NCBI GenBank assembly: GCA_036002485.1
Contig: DASYTI010000001.1
Location: 62,001-126,000 of the forward strand
From: Candidatus Methylomirabilota bacterium
GTDB lineage: Bacteria > Methylomirabilota > Methylomirabilia > Rokubacteriales > CSP1-6
Length of the DNA stretch: 64,000 nt
Direction of reading: 5' to 3'
The translations under genes and the position numbers were made by a program. This document shows, piece by piece, positions 32,316-41,487 of this stretch. The notes beneath the pieces were generated by a model. It saw only the letters and a program-made list of their open reading frames with translations, had not been told where the DNA came from and made no database searches. Positions within the stretch are counted from its first letter, which is position 1; each line of letters begins with the position of its first letter.

Positions 32316-32915
32316 CTAGGAGCCGGACTTCTGGCGGAGTGCCTTGAGGAGGTCGGCGAACGAGCCGCGCTGGATGATGCGGGCGAACTGAGTCTTGTAG
32401 TTGGCCACCAGGCTCACCCCATCGACGTGCACGTCGTTGACGGCCCAGCGATCGCCCGCCTTGGCCAGGCGGTACTCGACCTGGATCTGCGAGCCCTTGG
32501 GGGTGACGACCCGGGACTGCACGACGGCGGCATTGCCTTCCACGCGCTCGCCGACAAAGCTGATGGGCTCGCCTGCATATTGCTCGATCTTGCCCATGTA
32601 GGAAGTGGCGACCAGATTGCTGAAGAGTCGGATGAACTCGTCCTTCTCCGTCGGGGACACCTGGGTCCAGTATCCGCCCAGCGAGATGCGCGACATCTCC
32701 TGGAAGTCGAAGAGCGATTCCGTCACCTGGCGGATCTGCGCGCGGCGCTGGTCCGTGGACACCTTCGGCGCCGCAGTATTGCCCTGCTCGGGGAAGACCT
32801 GCTTCACGGCGACCTGCACCGTCTCCGTCGGACTCGCCGCAGCCGCCACTCCGGCCGACGTGAGCAGCATCACCATCATCACACTCAGCCTGATTGGTCT
32901 GGTCACTCTGATCAC
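32316..32915 (-). CDS. mlaC: MlaC/Ttg2D-family phospholipid-binding protein
   Basis: 199 aa from GTG at 32915 with GGAGAG at suitable spacing; the frame is open further upstream but lacks family sequence. A signal peptide ('LSVMMVMLLTSAGVAAA') is followed by the MlaC fold: 'FDFQEMSRISLGGYWTQVS', 'FIRLFSNLVATSYMGKIEQY', 'VEYRLAKAGDRWAVNDVHVD' and 'GVSLVANYKTQFARII'. Periplasmic shuttle of phospholipids between inner and outer membranes, which supports a diderm host. No mlaDEF genes adjoin it, so it is orphaned here. Confidence 0.9.
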   Translation of the reverse strand: MIRVTRPIRLSVMMVMLLTSAGVAAAASPTETVQVAVKQVFPEQGNTAAPKVSTDQRRAQIRQVTESLFDFQEMSRISLGGYWTQVSPTEKDEFIRLFSNLVATSYMGKIEQYAGEPISFVGERVEGNAAVVQSRVVTPKGSQIQVEYRLAKAGDRWAVNDVHVDGVSLVANYKTQFARIIQRGSFADLLKALRQKSGS

Positions 32916-33038
32916 CCTGTTCTCTCTCCGCGACTCGCCGTTGGGGGGAAGCTGCTGACTCCGTGAGTGTCCCACAGGTGCCCAGACGATGCCAGCACGC
33001 AACAAATTCATATCGCCGGCGCAGGCGCACGGCGCAAA

Positions 33039-33854
33039 ATGACCGCCATGGCGCGGACATGGACGGTGGGCGTCGACGCGGGCGGCACCTGGGTGCGCGC
33101 GCTCGCCACCGATGATCACGGCCGGCGGCGGCGGGCCCGAGTGCGCGCCTCGGCCTCGGACGAGATCGGAATCACGCTCGCGAGCATTTGGCGGCGATGG
33201 CAACTGCGCGGCCGCGACGTCGCGCGCCTCGTCGTCGCCTCCCGCGGGGTGTGGACGCCGGCCGAGCGTCGCGTGGCCGCGCGCCGCCTGCAGGACCTCG
33301 CCCGCCGGATCACGGTCATCTCAGACGCCGAGGCTGCATATCTCGGCGCCCTCGGCCCCACCCCCGGCGTGCTCGTTCTGTCGGGGACAGGCTCCATCGT
33401 TCTCGGCCGCGATGCCCGGGGACGATGGAGGCGAGGCGGCGGGCTCGGACCGCTCTTTCACGACGCGGGATCGGCCTTCTCGCTCGGGCTCACGTGGCTG
33501 GGGCACGGAGACGAAGCGCGGGCGCGGCGCTTCGCCAAGGCTCCGGACGCCGTGGCGCGCATCGCGGCGCTCGGGCCGCGCGTGCTGCATCTGGCCCGTG
33601 GGGGCAATGCCACGGCGCGGCTCATCGCCAGCGCGGAAGCGGCGGCCCTCGCCTGGACCCTCGCCCGTGTCGCCGGCCCTCTCCGTCTCGAGGGCCGCGT
33701 GCCCGTGAGCTGGGCGGGGAGTCTGATGAGCAATGACTACTTCCGCGGCCAGGTATGGCGGTGGGCACGACGTCAGGGACTGAATATCGTCTCGCGCACG
33801 CCGCGAGAGAGCCCTCTCCAGGCCGCCGCGCGTCTAGCCGCCCGCCCTCGCTGA
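33039..33854 (+). CDS. BadF/BadG-type ATPase, N-acetylglucosamine kinase-like
   Basis: 271 aa; start at ATG 33039 or 33048. ASKHA-fold motifs: phosphate-1 'VGVDAGGTWVRA', connect-1 'VISDAEAAYLGAL', phosphate-2 'VLVLSGTGSIVLG', then 'GGGLGPLFHDAGSAFSLGL'. The family includes GlcNAc and glucosamine kinases and subunits of benzoyl-CoA reductase; lack of the Cys residues of the reductase activator favours a sugar kinase. The 3' end overlaps the convergent APC permease by 21 bp. It could supply the missing kinase for amino-sugar salvage, but it is 14 kb from murQ/nagZ. Confidence 0.82.
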   Translation: MTAMARTWTVGVDAGGTWVRALATDDHGRRRRARVRASASDEIGITLASIWRRWQLRGRDVARLVVASRGVWTPAERRVAARRLQDLARRITVISDAEAAYLGALGPTPGVLVLSGTGSIVLGRDARGRWRRGGGLGPLFHDAGSAFSLGLTWLGHGDEARARRFAKAPDAVARIAALGPRVLHLARGGNATARLIASAEAAALAWTLARVAGPLRLEGRVPVSWAGSLMSNDYFRGQVWRWARRQGLNIVSRTPRESPLQAAARLAARPR

Positions 33855-35138
33855 TCGCGCGCGGTACCAGCACCACGCCGCCGGCCCCGTGAGGGCGGCG
33901 GCGAGCCCGGCCATCGTATTGAGCCAACCCGCCGTCGCCATGGCAAGGAGCGCGGCCAGGGAGGGCAGCACGGCGGTGAGCCAGAAGCCCGCGGCGCCGC
34001 CCCCCACCCGGAAGGGCCGCGGCAGGGCCGGCTCGCGCAGACGCAGGACGACGAAGGCCGCCATCTCGAGGAGCAGGGTCAGCGAGTAGAGCCAGACATT
34101 GAGGATGACCAGCTCCTTGAAGGACCAGAGCGCGCACACGCTGTAGGCCGCGCACGAGACGAGCACCGCGGCCCATGGCACCTGGGTGCGTGGAGAGACG
34201 ATTGCGAGCCATCGCGGCAGCAAACCGCGAAGGGCAAGCGCATAGGGCAGCCGCGAATTGGTGAGCACGAGCGAGAGGAAGAGCCCGGCCGTCGCCGCCA
34301 CCGCGCCGGCCACCACCGCGCCCGCGAGCCATGGGCCGCCCACGGCCGCGGCGATCACGGGCCAGTGGCCCGTTCGCCAGCTCTGCCAGTCTTCCGTGGC
34401 CGCCAGACCCGAGGCCACCGGCGCGACGTAGGCGAGTGCAATGACGGGCAGCGCCCACCAGAGCGCGCGGCGATACGTCGTTTCGGGCGCGCGCGTCTCC
34501 CCGAGAACCATGCTCGGGGTGTCCCAGCCCGAATAGTTCCACATCATCACCGCGAGCCCCAGCCCGAGCCCGCCCACGAGGCCCTGCCCCGGCGCCGCGA
34601 AGGGCACCCACGGCGCATGCACGGCACGCGAGGCGGACGCGATGGTGAGCCACACGATGGGCGAGAGGGCGCCGGCGGCCAGGGCGGCCGCGCCCCAGCC
34701 GGTCAATCTGACGCCGGCGAGATTCACGGCCGTCAAGATCCAGATGAAGCCCAGGGCCAGCGCCCAGCGCTCCGCCACCGTCATCTCCGGATGCCAGTAG
34801 CGAAGGTAGTCCACGAAGAGCGCGGGATAGACGGCCACATCCACGAAGCTGTTGAGCCAGCTCCACCAGCCGACCTGAAAGCCCCAGAAAGGCCCGAAGG
34901 CGCGCCCGACCCAGGCGACGTAGCCGCCTTCCTCGGGCAGCGCGGAGCCCAGCTCGGCCATGGCGAGGGCGACGGGAAGGCTCACGAGCAGAGGGGTGAG
35001 GACGAGGAGGCAGAGCGCGAGCCCCGGGCCGAAGACGGAGACGGCATCCTCGACCCCGTACGGACCACCGCTGACATTGAAGAAGACAACGGCCAGGAAA
35101 GGCAGGAAGGCGAGACGCGAGGAGGCGGCCGACCTCAC
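33834..35138 (-). CDS. APC-family amino acid permease
   Basis: 434 aa from GTG at 35138, overlapping the TGA of the small upstream gene by 4 nt. About 12 helices; 'FFNVSGGPYGVEDAV' in helix 1 and 'PVALAMAELGSALPEEGGYV' in helix 2 are APC/LAT-type motifs, and 'MMWNYSGWDTPSMVLGE' is the helix-6 region. Likely amino acid or polyamine antiporter or symporter. The small coupled upstream protein may be functionally tied to it. Confidence 0.9.
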   Translation of the reverse strand: MRSAASSRLAFLPFLAVVFFNVSGGPYGVEDAVSVFGPGLALCLLVLTPLLVSLPVALAMAELGSALPEEGGYVAWVGRAFGPFWGFQVGWWSWLNSFVDVAVYPALFVDYLRYWHPEMTVAERWALALGFIWILTAVNLAGVRLTGWGAAALAAGALSPIVWLTIASASRAVHAPWVPFAAPGQGLVGGLGLGLAVMMWNYSGWDTPSMVLGETRAPETTYRRALWWALPVIALAYVAPVASGLAATEDWQSWRTGHWPVIAAAVGGPWLAGAVVAGAVAATAGLFLSLVLTNSRLPYALALRGLLPRWLAIVSPRTQVPWAAVLVSCAAYSVCALWSFKELVILNVWLYSLTLLLEMAAFVVLRLREPALPRPFRVGGGAAGFWLTAVLPSLAALLAMATAGWLNTMAGLAAALTGPAAWCWYRARSARAGG

Positions 35139-35338
35139 GCAGACTGCGCGGCCCGAATCAGCTCCGGCAGACCCTTCAGCCACTCGTCGATGGGCGTGGT
35201 GGCGTCCACGATGATCTCGAGCTTGCCGCTGGGCAGGCGGCGCACGCGACCCTGGCCGGTGCCGAGCGGGATCACCACGTGCTCGCGGTGAATGCCCATG
35301 GCGTCCAGGACCTCGAAGATCTTGTTGATCTCGTTCAT
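35135..35338 (-). CDS. Small conserved-looking protein of unknown function
   Basis: 67 aa from ATG at 35338 ('MNEINKIFEVLDAMGIH'), or 73 aa from ATG at 35356. Predicted helix, then a beta-rich centre ('HVVIPLGTGQGRVRRLPSGKLEIIVDA') and a C-terminal helix. No transmembrane segment, no cysteine. I do not recognise a family. It overlaps the APC permease start by 4 nt, so the two are translationally coupled. Confidence 0.65.
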   Translation of the reverse strand: MNEINKIFEVLDAMGIHREHVVIPLGTGQGRVRRLPSGKLEIIVDATTPIDEWLKGLPELIRAAQSA

Positions 35339-35401
35339 GCCGACCGCATCGAGCATGGGCTCCTCCCGTCGGCATCGTAAGTTGTGATAGCCTCGGGGTC
35401 A

Positions 35402-36211
35402 ATGAGACGGATCTTGTTGCTCGCCGTGACCCTGCTCACCTTCAGTACCCCCGCCCGCAGCGCCGAGCCGCCGCTCTTCGACGGCCACATCCACTACAGT
35501 CGGCCCGACTGGAATACGTACACGCCGGACCAGGTCTTTGCCATCCTCGATCAGGCGGGCATCCGACGTGCCCTCGTGTCGAGCACGCCGGACGACGGCA
35601 CCCTCAAGCTCTACGAGCGCGATCCCAAGCGGGTCATCCCCATCCTCCGCCCGTATCGCACCCGCGATGACATGAGCACGTGGTGGAAAGATCCGACCAT
35701 CATCCCGTACCTCGAGGAGCGGCTGGCCAAGGGCGTGCACAAGGGGATCGGCGAGTTTCACATCCATGGCAAGGACATTCGCACGCCCGTGCTCACGCGC
35801 ATCACGGAAATCGCGGTGCAGCGACACCTGTACCTGCACGCCCACTCCGACGACGCCGCCGTGATCGAGCTCTTCGCCATCGAGCCTCGGTCGAGGATCA
35901 TCTGGGCCCACGCGGGCATGTCCGCGGGCGCGCCGGCCGTGGGCGCCCTCATGGACAAGCACGCGAGCCTGTGGGCCGATCTGTCTTACCGCTATGGAGA
36001 GGTGGCCCCCGGCGGCACCCTCGACCCCGCGTGGCGCGCGCTCCTCATCCGCCACGCCGACCGGTTCATGCTCGGCAGCGACACGTGGACGACGTCGCGG
36101 TGGGAGCAGGTGGTCGGGATGGCCGGGGAAGCTCGCAAGATCCTCAAGCAGCTCCCCCCCGATGTCGCCGAGAAGCTCGCCTACAAGAACATCGAGCGTT
36201 TGTTCCCCTAG
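35402..36211 (+). CDS. Secreted amidohydrolase-family (TIM-barrel) protein
   Basis: 269 aa from ATG at 35402. Signal peptide 'RRILLLAVTLLTFSTPARSA', then 'LFDGHIHYS' (HxH metal ligands), 'HKGIGEFHIHGKDI', 'HLYLHAHSDDAAVIELF', 'IIWAHAGMS' and 'RFMLGSDTW' (C-terminal metal Asp). These are amidohydrolase_2 features. It is short for the family, as in many periplasmic members. Substrate unknown. The stop codon is followed immediately by composite repeat copy 1. Confidence 0.85.
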   Translation: MRRILLLAVTLLTFSTPARSAEPPLFDGHIHYSRPDWNTYTPDQVFAILDQAGIRRALVSSTPDDGTLKLYERDPKRVIPILRPYRTRDDMSTWWKDPTIIPYLEERLAKGVHKGIGEFHIHGKDIRTPVLTRITEIAVQRHLYLHAHSDDAAVIELFAIEPRSRIIWAHAGMSAGAPAVGALMDKHASLWADLSYRYGEVAPGGTLDPAWRALLIRHADRFMLGSDTWTTSRWEQVVGMAGEARKILKQLPPDVAEKLAYKNIERLFP

Positions 36212-36402
36212 CCTGAACTACTCGCGAGACAACGCCACCCTGATCTACTCAGCCCTCGCCTCAGGGCTCGCCCTTCAGCTCGAACTGCGGCCCTCTCCCT
36301 CTCCGAGGGAGAGGGATTCATTTTCATCCCTCTCCCCCATCGGGGGAGAGGGCAGGGTGAGGGGGCGGCCAGGATGCGGTACGCGCGCTCGTGAACGGTT
36401 CG
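36211..36402. repeat. Composite hairpin repeat, copy 1, in a convergent gap
   Basis: Order: a GCCTGAACTACTCGCGAGAC block (36211-36242); a family A fragment (36250-36290); hairpin CCCTCTCCCTC-TCC-GAGGGAGAGGG (36291-36315, 11-bp perfect stem); hairpin CCCTCTCCCCC-ATC-GGGGGAGAGGG (36328-36352, 11-bp perfect stem); then GGCCAGGATGCGGTACGCGC (36367 on). The flanks and hairpins recur in inverted order at 44636-44786 without the family A insert. Lying between convergent genes, the stems could act as a bidirectional transcription stop, though no T-tract is present. Confidence 0.8.
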
Positions 36403-36404
36403 GC

Positions 36405-37433
36405 TCAGCGGAGGTTGAGCTCGGCGGCCACTCGCTCGATCTGATTCCAGGTCTCGTCCTCCACGGGGACGCCGTCCCGCCGGCGCGAAGCCTCGAGACG
36501 CGCCTCCGGCTCGCCCGGGATCAAGATCTCCTGGGAGCCCTGCGCGAGCTTGGCTGACTTGACCCAGTCGAAGAGCCCGGCTACCTGCTCGTGGAAGTCC
36601 GCCAGCGGCACGAAGCGCTCCACGTCGAGGCAGATCATCAGCGTCCCGTTGGCAAACACGCCGGGCGGGGGCCCCGCCGGACCCGTGCCCGAGAGGATGC
36701 CGCCGAGGATCTCCACCGCGAGCGACATCCCGTAGCCCTTGTGCTCGCCCGCCGTCAGGAGCGAGCCGACGGGATCGCCGTAGAAGATCTCGGGATCCGT
36801 GGCCGGCCGACCCTCCGCGTCGATGAACCAGCCGAGAGGCGCGTGCTGCTTGCGGTTCTTCTTCACTCGCATCTTGCCTTCGGCGACCACACTCGTGGCG
36901 AAGTCGAGCACCATGGCGGGTCCATCAGCGCCGGGAATCCCGATCGCGTGCGGGTTGGTGCCCAGGCGCCGTCCGGAGCCGCCCCAGGGCGCCACGTTGA
37001 GCCCGTGCACGGCATTGACCCAGAGCATGGCGACGAGACCCTGCCGCGCCGCCATCTCCGCATAGTCGGCCAGACGTCCCACGTGTCCGGTGCGCGAGAG
37101 CCCCACCGCGGCGAGCCCGGAGGCCTTGGCCTTGACCATGGCCATCTCCATTCCGCGCCGCGCCACCACCTGGCCGAAGCCGCGCCCGCCGTCGAGCCGC
37201 GCCGTCACCGGCGTCTCGGCGGTGACGGTGATCGGCGACTTCGGGTCCACGGTGCCCTTCCGGACGGCCTCCGCGTATTGCGGAATGCGGATGACGCCGT
37301 GGGAATCGTGGCCGCGGAGATTGGCGAGCACGAGCAGCCGAGCGATCCACGCGGCATCGCCGGCGGGGGCGCCCAGGGCCTCGAAGATGCGGGTCGCGGT
37401 CGATTCGAGTCGGGCGGCGTCGATGGTTGGCAT
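36405..37433 (-). CDS. Ldh2-family malate/L-lactate-type dehydrogenase
   Basis: 342 aa, standard length. Family sequence: 'HDSHGVIRIPQYAEAVRKG', 'ARLDGGRGFGQVVARRGMEMA', 'GHVGRLADYAEMAARQGLVAM', 'TNPHAIGIPG' and 'LLTAGEHKGYGMSLAVEIL'. The conserved His in HDSHG and Lys in HKGYG fit the NAD(P)H-binding/catalytic set. Members oxidise 2-hydroxyacids (malate, lactate, ureidoglycolate, sulfolactate). Substrate not assignable. Confidence 0.9.
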   Translation of the reverse strand: MPTIDAARLESTATRIFEALGAPAGDAAWIARLLVLANLRGHDSHGVIRIPQYAEAVRKGTVDPKSPITVTAETPVTARLDGGRGFGQVVARRGMEMAMVKAKASGLAAVGLSRTGHVGRLADYAEMAARQGLVAMLWVNAVHGLNVAPWGGSGRRLGTNPHAIGIPGADGPAMVLDFATSVVAEGKMRVKKNRKQHAPLGWFIDAEGRPATDPEIFYGDPVGSLLTAGEHKGYGMSLAVEILGGILSGTGPAGPPPGVFANGTLMICLDVERFVPLADFHEQVAGLFDWVKSAKLAQGSQEILIPGEPEARLEASRRRDGVPVEDETWNQIERVAAELNLR

Positions 37434-37465
37434 GCCGGATACGATACCTCATCGCAAATTCTATT

Positions 37466-37531
37466 TCAGCCCTCGCCTCGCCGCTCTGCTCGCCTCCGGC
37501 TCGCCGGCAGCGTCTCAGCTCGAAATTCAAT
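37466..37531 (-). repeat. Family A repeat copy upstream of the hybrid kinase
   Basis: Read on the minus strand it begins TTTCGAGCTGAGACGCTGCC and ends GGCGAGGGCTG, and matches 29434-29497 closely. It occupies the gap between the Ldh2 start and the hybrid-kinase gene, which otherwise (37532-37686) must hold the kinase promoter. Confidence 0.75.
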
Positions 37532-37686
37532 GAAACTCGGAAAAGGCTGCTCTTTTCGGCCTTTACACAGATGCATGTCCCCCGGCATAATCCTTGCCCC
37601 GGGGCTCAAACTCTCGTAACCTGGTCGGACGGAGCATCCATTGTATTAGGATGCCAGCGAGCATTGAGCCGAGTGGAACAGCAGGC

Positions 37687-40600
37687 ATGATCAGCCGCGC
37701 CGATCTTTCCCGTCCAGCCAACCCGGCGGTCTCCAGCCCGCGCGGGGCGAGGCCCCTCCGCGCCCGGACGCGCGAGCGGCTGCCCTGGGCCTATCTCGCC
37801 GCCTTCTTCCTCGGGACCGCCCTCGTCTCCACGTTCATCTGGTACCAGATCGAGAGCGAGCGCCAGGTCGTGCTCGCGAACTGGCAGGCGCGCGTGACCG
37901 CCATCGCCGAGGGGCGCGCCCGACTGGTCTCCGACTGGTTCAATGCCCGGCGCGCCGACGCCGACGTGCTCGCCGCCTCCCCCGCCGTGCGCGCGCTCGT
38001 GCTCGAGGGCGGCGGCAAGGGCGCCGACGTGCGCAGCGCCCTCGTCCCGCAGCTCGATCGGGTGGCCGCGGCCTACGGCTACTCCGGCATCTCGCTCATG
38101 GACACGCAGGGGCGCACCCTGGCGCGCTCGTCCGGCGCCTCCGAACCCGGACGGGAGAGCGCCGAGGCCGTGCTCCTGGCCGTGCGCAACCGCGCCATGC
38201 GCGCGGACCTGGTCGAGGAGGCCAAGAGGAAGCTCCTCGTCATCAGCGTGCCCATCTTCGGCGACGGCACCGGCCAGAACCGTGCCGTGGTCGGCGTGGT
38301 GGCGCTCATGATGGATCCGGCCTCGCGGCTCTTCCCCCTCCTCTCCGACGAGACGGTGCCCACCCGCACCGGGGAGACCCTGCTCTTCCGCATCGATGGC
38401 CCGAAGCCGAGCTACATCTCGCCGCTGAAGGGCCAGTCCGCGGGCTGGTCGGCCGTGGACCGCTCGCTCGAGGAACTCTCGCCGCTCGCCAAGCGCGCGA
38501 CCGAGGGACGGGAGACCTTCGGCGAGATGTTCGACTATCGCGCCACCCCCGTCTTCGCGGCCACGCGCTGGATCGCGCCGGCCGGCTGGGGTCTCGTGCT
38601 CAAGGTCGACCGCGAAGAAGCGCTGGCCGACTTCTACCAGGCGGGCAAGCTGGCCGGCCTGGCCGGCGCCTTCCTCACCCTGGCCCTGGCCGGCGTGCTG
38701 ATCAGCCTCTGGCGCCAGAGCCAGCGCGCGGCCCTGCTCCGCGAGCAGATGAAGCAGGAGCGCGCCATCTTCAACCTCAAGGGCTACGCTGAGAAGATCG
38801 TCGCCTCGGTGCCTTCGGGCCTGCTCCTGCTCTCCGCCGACCTGCGCGTGCTCTCGGCGAACCGCTCCTTCCTCGAATCGTTCTTCCTCCGGCGCGATGA
38901 CGTCGTGGGCCACTCTCTCGAGGACGTGGTGCGGGCCGAGGGCCTCGTGCGCCGCGCGCGCGAGGTCATGCAGTCCGGGGTGGCCCAGCCCGACATGCTC
39001 TTCGAGCTCCACCTCCTTCACCGCCAGGAGACGCGCCCCGTGCGCGTCACCATGACGGGCATCCGCATCGAGGAGCAGGAGGAGGCACGCCTGCTCCTCA
39101 TCATCGAAGACCTGACCGAGGAAGAGCGCCTCCAGTCGGCGCGCCTGGCCTCGGAGCAGCGGTTCCAGGATCTCGTCCAGGGCCTCGACGCCATCGTGTG
39201 GGAAGCCGACGCCGCCTCCCTGCGGTTCTCCTTCGTGAGCCAGCGCGCCCAGACCATCTTCGGCTTCCCCACCGACCGCTGGCTCGAGCAGCCCAGCTGG
39301 TTCAGCGAGCGCATCCACCCCGAGGATCGCGCCAAGGTCATGGCCAAGTGCCGGGCCGCCCTGATGCGCGGCGAGGACCACGAGCTCGAGTACCGGGCCC
39401 TGACCGCGTCGGGCGAGATCGTGTGGCTGCGCGACATCGTACACGTCGTCCCGGACGCCCCGGGCAATGCCGGACAGCTGCGCGGCCTCACCGTGGATTT
39501 GACCGAGCTCAAGCACGCGGACGAGGCGCTGCGCACGAGCGAGGATCACCTTCGCCAGGCCCAGAAGATGGACGCGGTGGGCAAGCTCGCCGGCGGTATC
39601 GCGCACGACTTCAACAACCTGCTCATGGTCATCCGCGGCGACAGCGACCTCATCCTCCGGCGCTTGCCCCCCATCCACCCCCTGCGCAAGAACGCCGAGG
39701 GCGTCCGCGAGGCGGCGGATCAGGCCGCCACCCTGACGCGCCAGCTTCTCGCCTTCAGCCGCAAGCAGGTGCTCGCTCCCAAGGTGCTCGAGCTCAACAG
39801 CATCGTGGCGGGCATGCAGACCATGCTGCAGCGCCTGATCGGCGAGACGATCAACCTCGTGGTCGTGCCCGAGCCGACCCTGGGTCGAGTCAAGGCGGAT
39901 CCCGGCCAGATCGAGCAGGTCATCATGAACCTCGCCGTCAATGCGCGCGACGCCATGCCTGATGGCGGACGGCTCATGGTCCGCACGGCGAATGTGCAGG
40001 CGGGCGAGGTGCCGTCGCCGCCGGGAGGCGGCGCCGCGGCGCCCGGCCCTCACGTGATGCTCGAGGTCAGCGACACGGGCACGGGCATGGACGCCAATAC
40101 CCAGGCGCACCTCTTCGAGCCGTTCTTCACGACGAAGGAGCCGGGCAAGGGCACGGGGCTGGGGCTCTCCACGGTCTATGGCGTGGTCGAGCAGAGCGGC
40201 GGCTCCATCGCGGTGGACACCGAGCTCGGCCGCGGCACGACCTTCCGCATCTACCTGCCGCAGGTCGTGGCCCCGGTGCAGCAGCAGCGCGAGAGCCCCG
40301 TGGCCCCAGCGGCCCGCTTCCCCACGGCCCGCCCGGCCACGGTCACGCCGGCGCGGCCCGCTCCCGCCGTCGCGGCAGCCGTTCCCCCGGTGGTCGCTCC
40401 GAGGCCGGCGGCGCCGGTGAGCGGCGGCCCCTCGGCCCCCATCCCGAGCGTTCCCGTCGTCGCGGCCGAGGCCACACCCTCGCGCGCCGAGACCATCCTG
40501 CTCGTGGAGGATGCCCTCCGGGTGCGCGCGGTGGTCCGCGAGATCCTCGAGATGAGCGGCTATCACGTCCTCGAGGCACGCCACGGCGCCGACGCGCTCG

Positions 40601-41028
40601 AGATCAGCGGGCGGCACCAGGGCCCCATCCACCTCATGGTCACGGACGTCGTCATGCCGCAGATGAGCGGTCGCGAGCTCGCCCAGCGGCTCGCCCCCCT
40701 GCGTCCCGACATGAGGGTGCTCTACATGTCGGGCTATACGGATGACGCCATCGTCCGCCATGGTGTCCTCGGGGCCGGCATGGCCTTCCTCTCCAAGCCC
40801 TTCACGCCGGACGCGCTGGCCGCCAAGGTGCGCGAGGTCCTCGAGACGCAGCCCTCGCCGGCCGCTCAGGGAGCCCCGTCGCCCGCGTTTGGTGGCGCGC
40901 CCCCGAATGGAAATGGCGCAGGGGCTCCCCCCGCGTCCGTCTCCGCCCAGACGCCCACGGGGACGCCCACCGGTACCATAGTCCAGCGCGCCGAAGACGT
41001 AGGCCAGAACCGGCCCACGCGCGTCTAG
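37687..41028 (+). CDS. Hybrid sensor histidine kinase with sensory, PAS and receiver domains
   Basis: 1113 aa from ATG at 37687 (ATG at 37651 also possible). Transmembrane helix ~34-52, extracytoplasmic dCache-like region ~55-315 ('[20 protein letters not shown]'), second helix ~322-343, PAS-like domain ~365-470, second PAS ~490-610 ending '[17 protein letters not shown]', HisKA with phospho-acceptor His640 in '[14 protein letters not shown]', HATPase_c ~735-855 ('[13 protein letters not shown]'), an Ala/Pro-rich linker ~860-935, and a receiver with Asp987 in '[12 protein letters not shown]'. The [12 protein letters not shown]-box is the HWE/NtrB-like 'hybrid PAS kinase' type. No cognate regulator adjoins it. 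Confidence 0.9.
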   Translation: MISRADLSRPANPAVSSPRGARPLRARTRERLPWAYLAAFFLGTALVSTFIWYQIESERQVVLANWQARVTAIAEGRARLVSDWFNARRADADVLAASPAVRALVLEGGGKGADVRSALVPQLDRVAAAYGYSGISLMDTQGRTLARSSGASEPGRESAEAVLLAVRNRAMRADLVEEAKRKLLVISVPIFGDGTGQNRAVVGVVALMMDPASRLFPLLSDETVPTRTGETLLFRIDGPKPSYISPLKGQSAGWSAVDRSLEELSPLAKRATEGRETFGEMFDYRATPVFAATRWIAPAGWGLVLKVDREEALADFYQAGKLAGLAGAFLTLALAGVLISLWRQSQRAALLREQMKQERAIFNLKGYAEKIVASVPSGLLLLSADLRVLSANRSFLESFFLRRDDVVGHSLEDVVRAEGLVRRAREVMQSGVAQPDMLFELHLLHRQETRPVRVTMTGIRIEEQEEARLLLIIEDLTEEERLQSARLASEQRFQDLVQGLDAIVWEADAASLRFSFVSQRAQTIFGFPTDRWLEQPSWFSERIHPEDRAKVMAKCRAALMRGEDHELEYRALTASGEIVWLRDIVHVVPDAPGNAGQLRGLTVDLTELKHADEALRTSEDHLRQAQKMDAVGKLAGGIAHDFNNLLMVIRGDSDLILRRLPPIHPLRKNAEGVREAADQAATLTRQLLAFSRKQVLAPKVLELNSIVAGMQTMLQRLIGETINLVVVPEPTLGRVKADPGQIEQVIMNLAVNARDAMPDGGRLMVRTANVQAGEVPSPPGGGAAAPGPHVMLEVSDTGTGMDANTQAHLFEPFFTTKEPGKGTGLGLSTVYGVVEQSGGSIAVDTELGRGTTFRIYLPQVVAPVQQQRESPVAPAARFPTARPATVTPARPAPAVAAAVPPVVAPRPAAPVSGGPSAPIPSVPVVAAEATPSRAETILLVEDALRVRAVVREILEMSGYHVLEARHGADALEISGRHQGPIHLMVTDVVMPQMSGRELAQRLAPLRPDMRVLYMSGYTDDAIVRHGVLGAGMAFLSKPFTPDALAAKVREVLETQPSPAAQGAPSPAFGGAPPNGNGAGAPPASVSAQTPTGTPTGTIVQRAEDVGQNRPTRV

Positions 41029-41050
41029 CCACGCTCCGACCCTCCGTCTC

Positions 41051-41467
41051 GTGCCCGCGTCCTCCCCTCGCATCCGCGTCCTCGTCGCCAAGGTCGGGCT
41101 GGACGGGCACGACCGCGGCGCCAAGGTCGTGGCCCGCTGCCTGCGCGACGCGGGCATGGAGGTCGTCTATACGGGTCTCCATCGAACGCCGGAGGAAGTG
41201 GTGGCCGCCGCCGTCCAGGAAGACATCGATGTCCTCGGCATCAGTCTCCTCTCCGGCGCCCACATGACGCTCGTGCCGAAAGTCATCGCCCTCCTGCGGC
41301 AAGCCCACGCGGAGGACGTGCGCCTGGTCGTGGGCGGTGTCGTCCCCGACGAGGACGTGGCCGCCCTTCGCGACATGGGGGTGGCCGACGTGATCCTGCA
41401 GGACACCCCGCCCGAGGAGATCGTCGCGCGCGTCCGCGGGCTCGTGGGCTCGCGCACCGCGGGCTGA
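41051..41467 (+). CDS. hcmB: Cobalamin-binding small subunit of an acyl-CoA mutase (HcmB-like)
   Basis: 138 aa from GTG at 41051. B12-binding motif D18-x-H20-x2-G23 in '[15 protein letters not shown]', plus '[12 protein letters not shown]' and '[11 protein letters not shown]' (SxL and GG motifs). A free-standing B12 domain paired with a ~560-aa catalytic subunit is the layout of 2-hydroxyisobutyryl-CoA and isobutyryl-CoA mutases, not of full-length methylmalonyl-CoA mutase. First gene of a three-gene operon; the ligase starts 20 bp after its stop. Confidence 0.85.
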   Translation: MPASSPRIRVLVAKVGLDGHDRGAKVVARCLRDAGMEVVYTGLHRTPEEVVAAAVQEDIDVLGISLLSGAHMTLVPKVIALLRQAHAEDVRLVVGGVVPDEDVAALRDMGVADVILQDTPPEEIVARVRGLVGSRTAG

Positions 41468-41487
41468 GCCCACCGTCAATCCGGATC

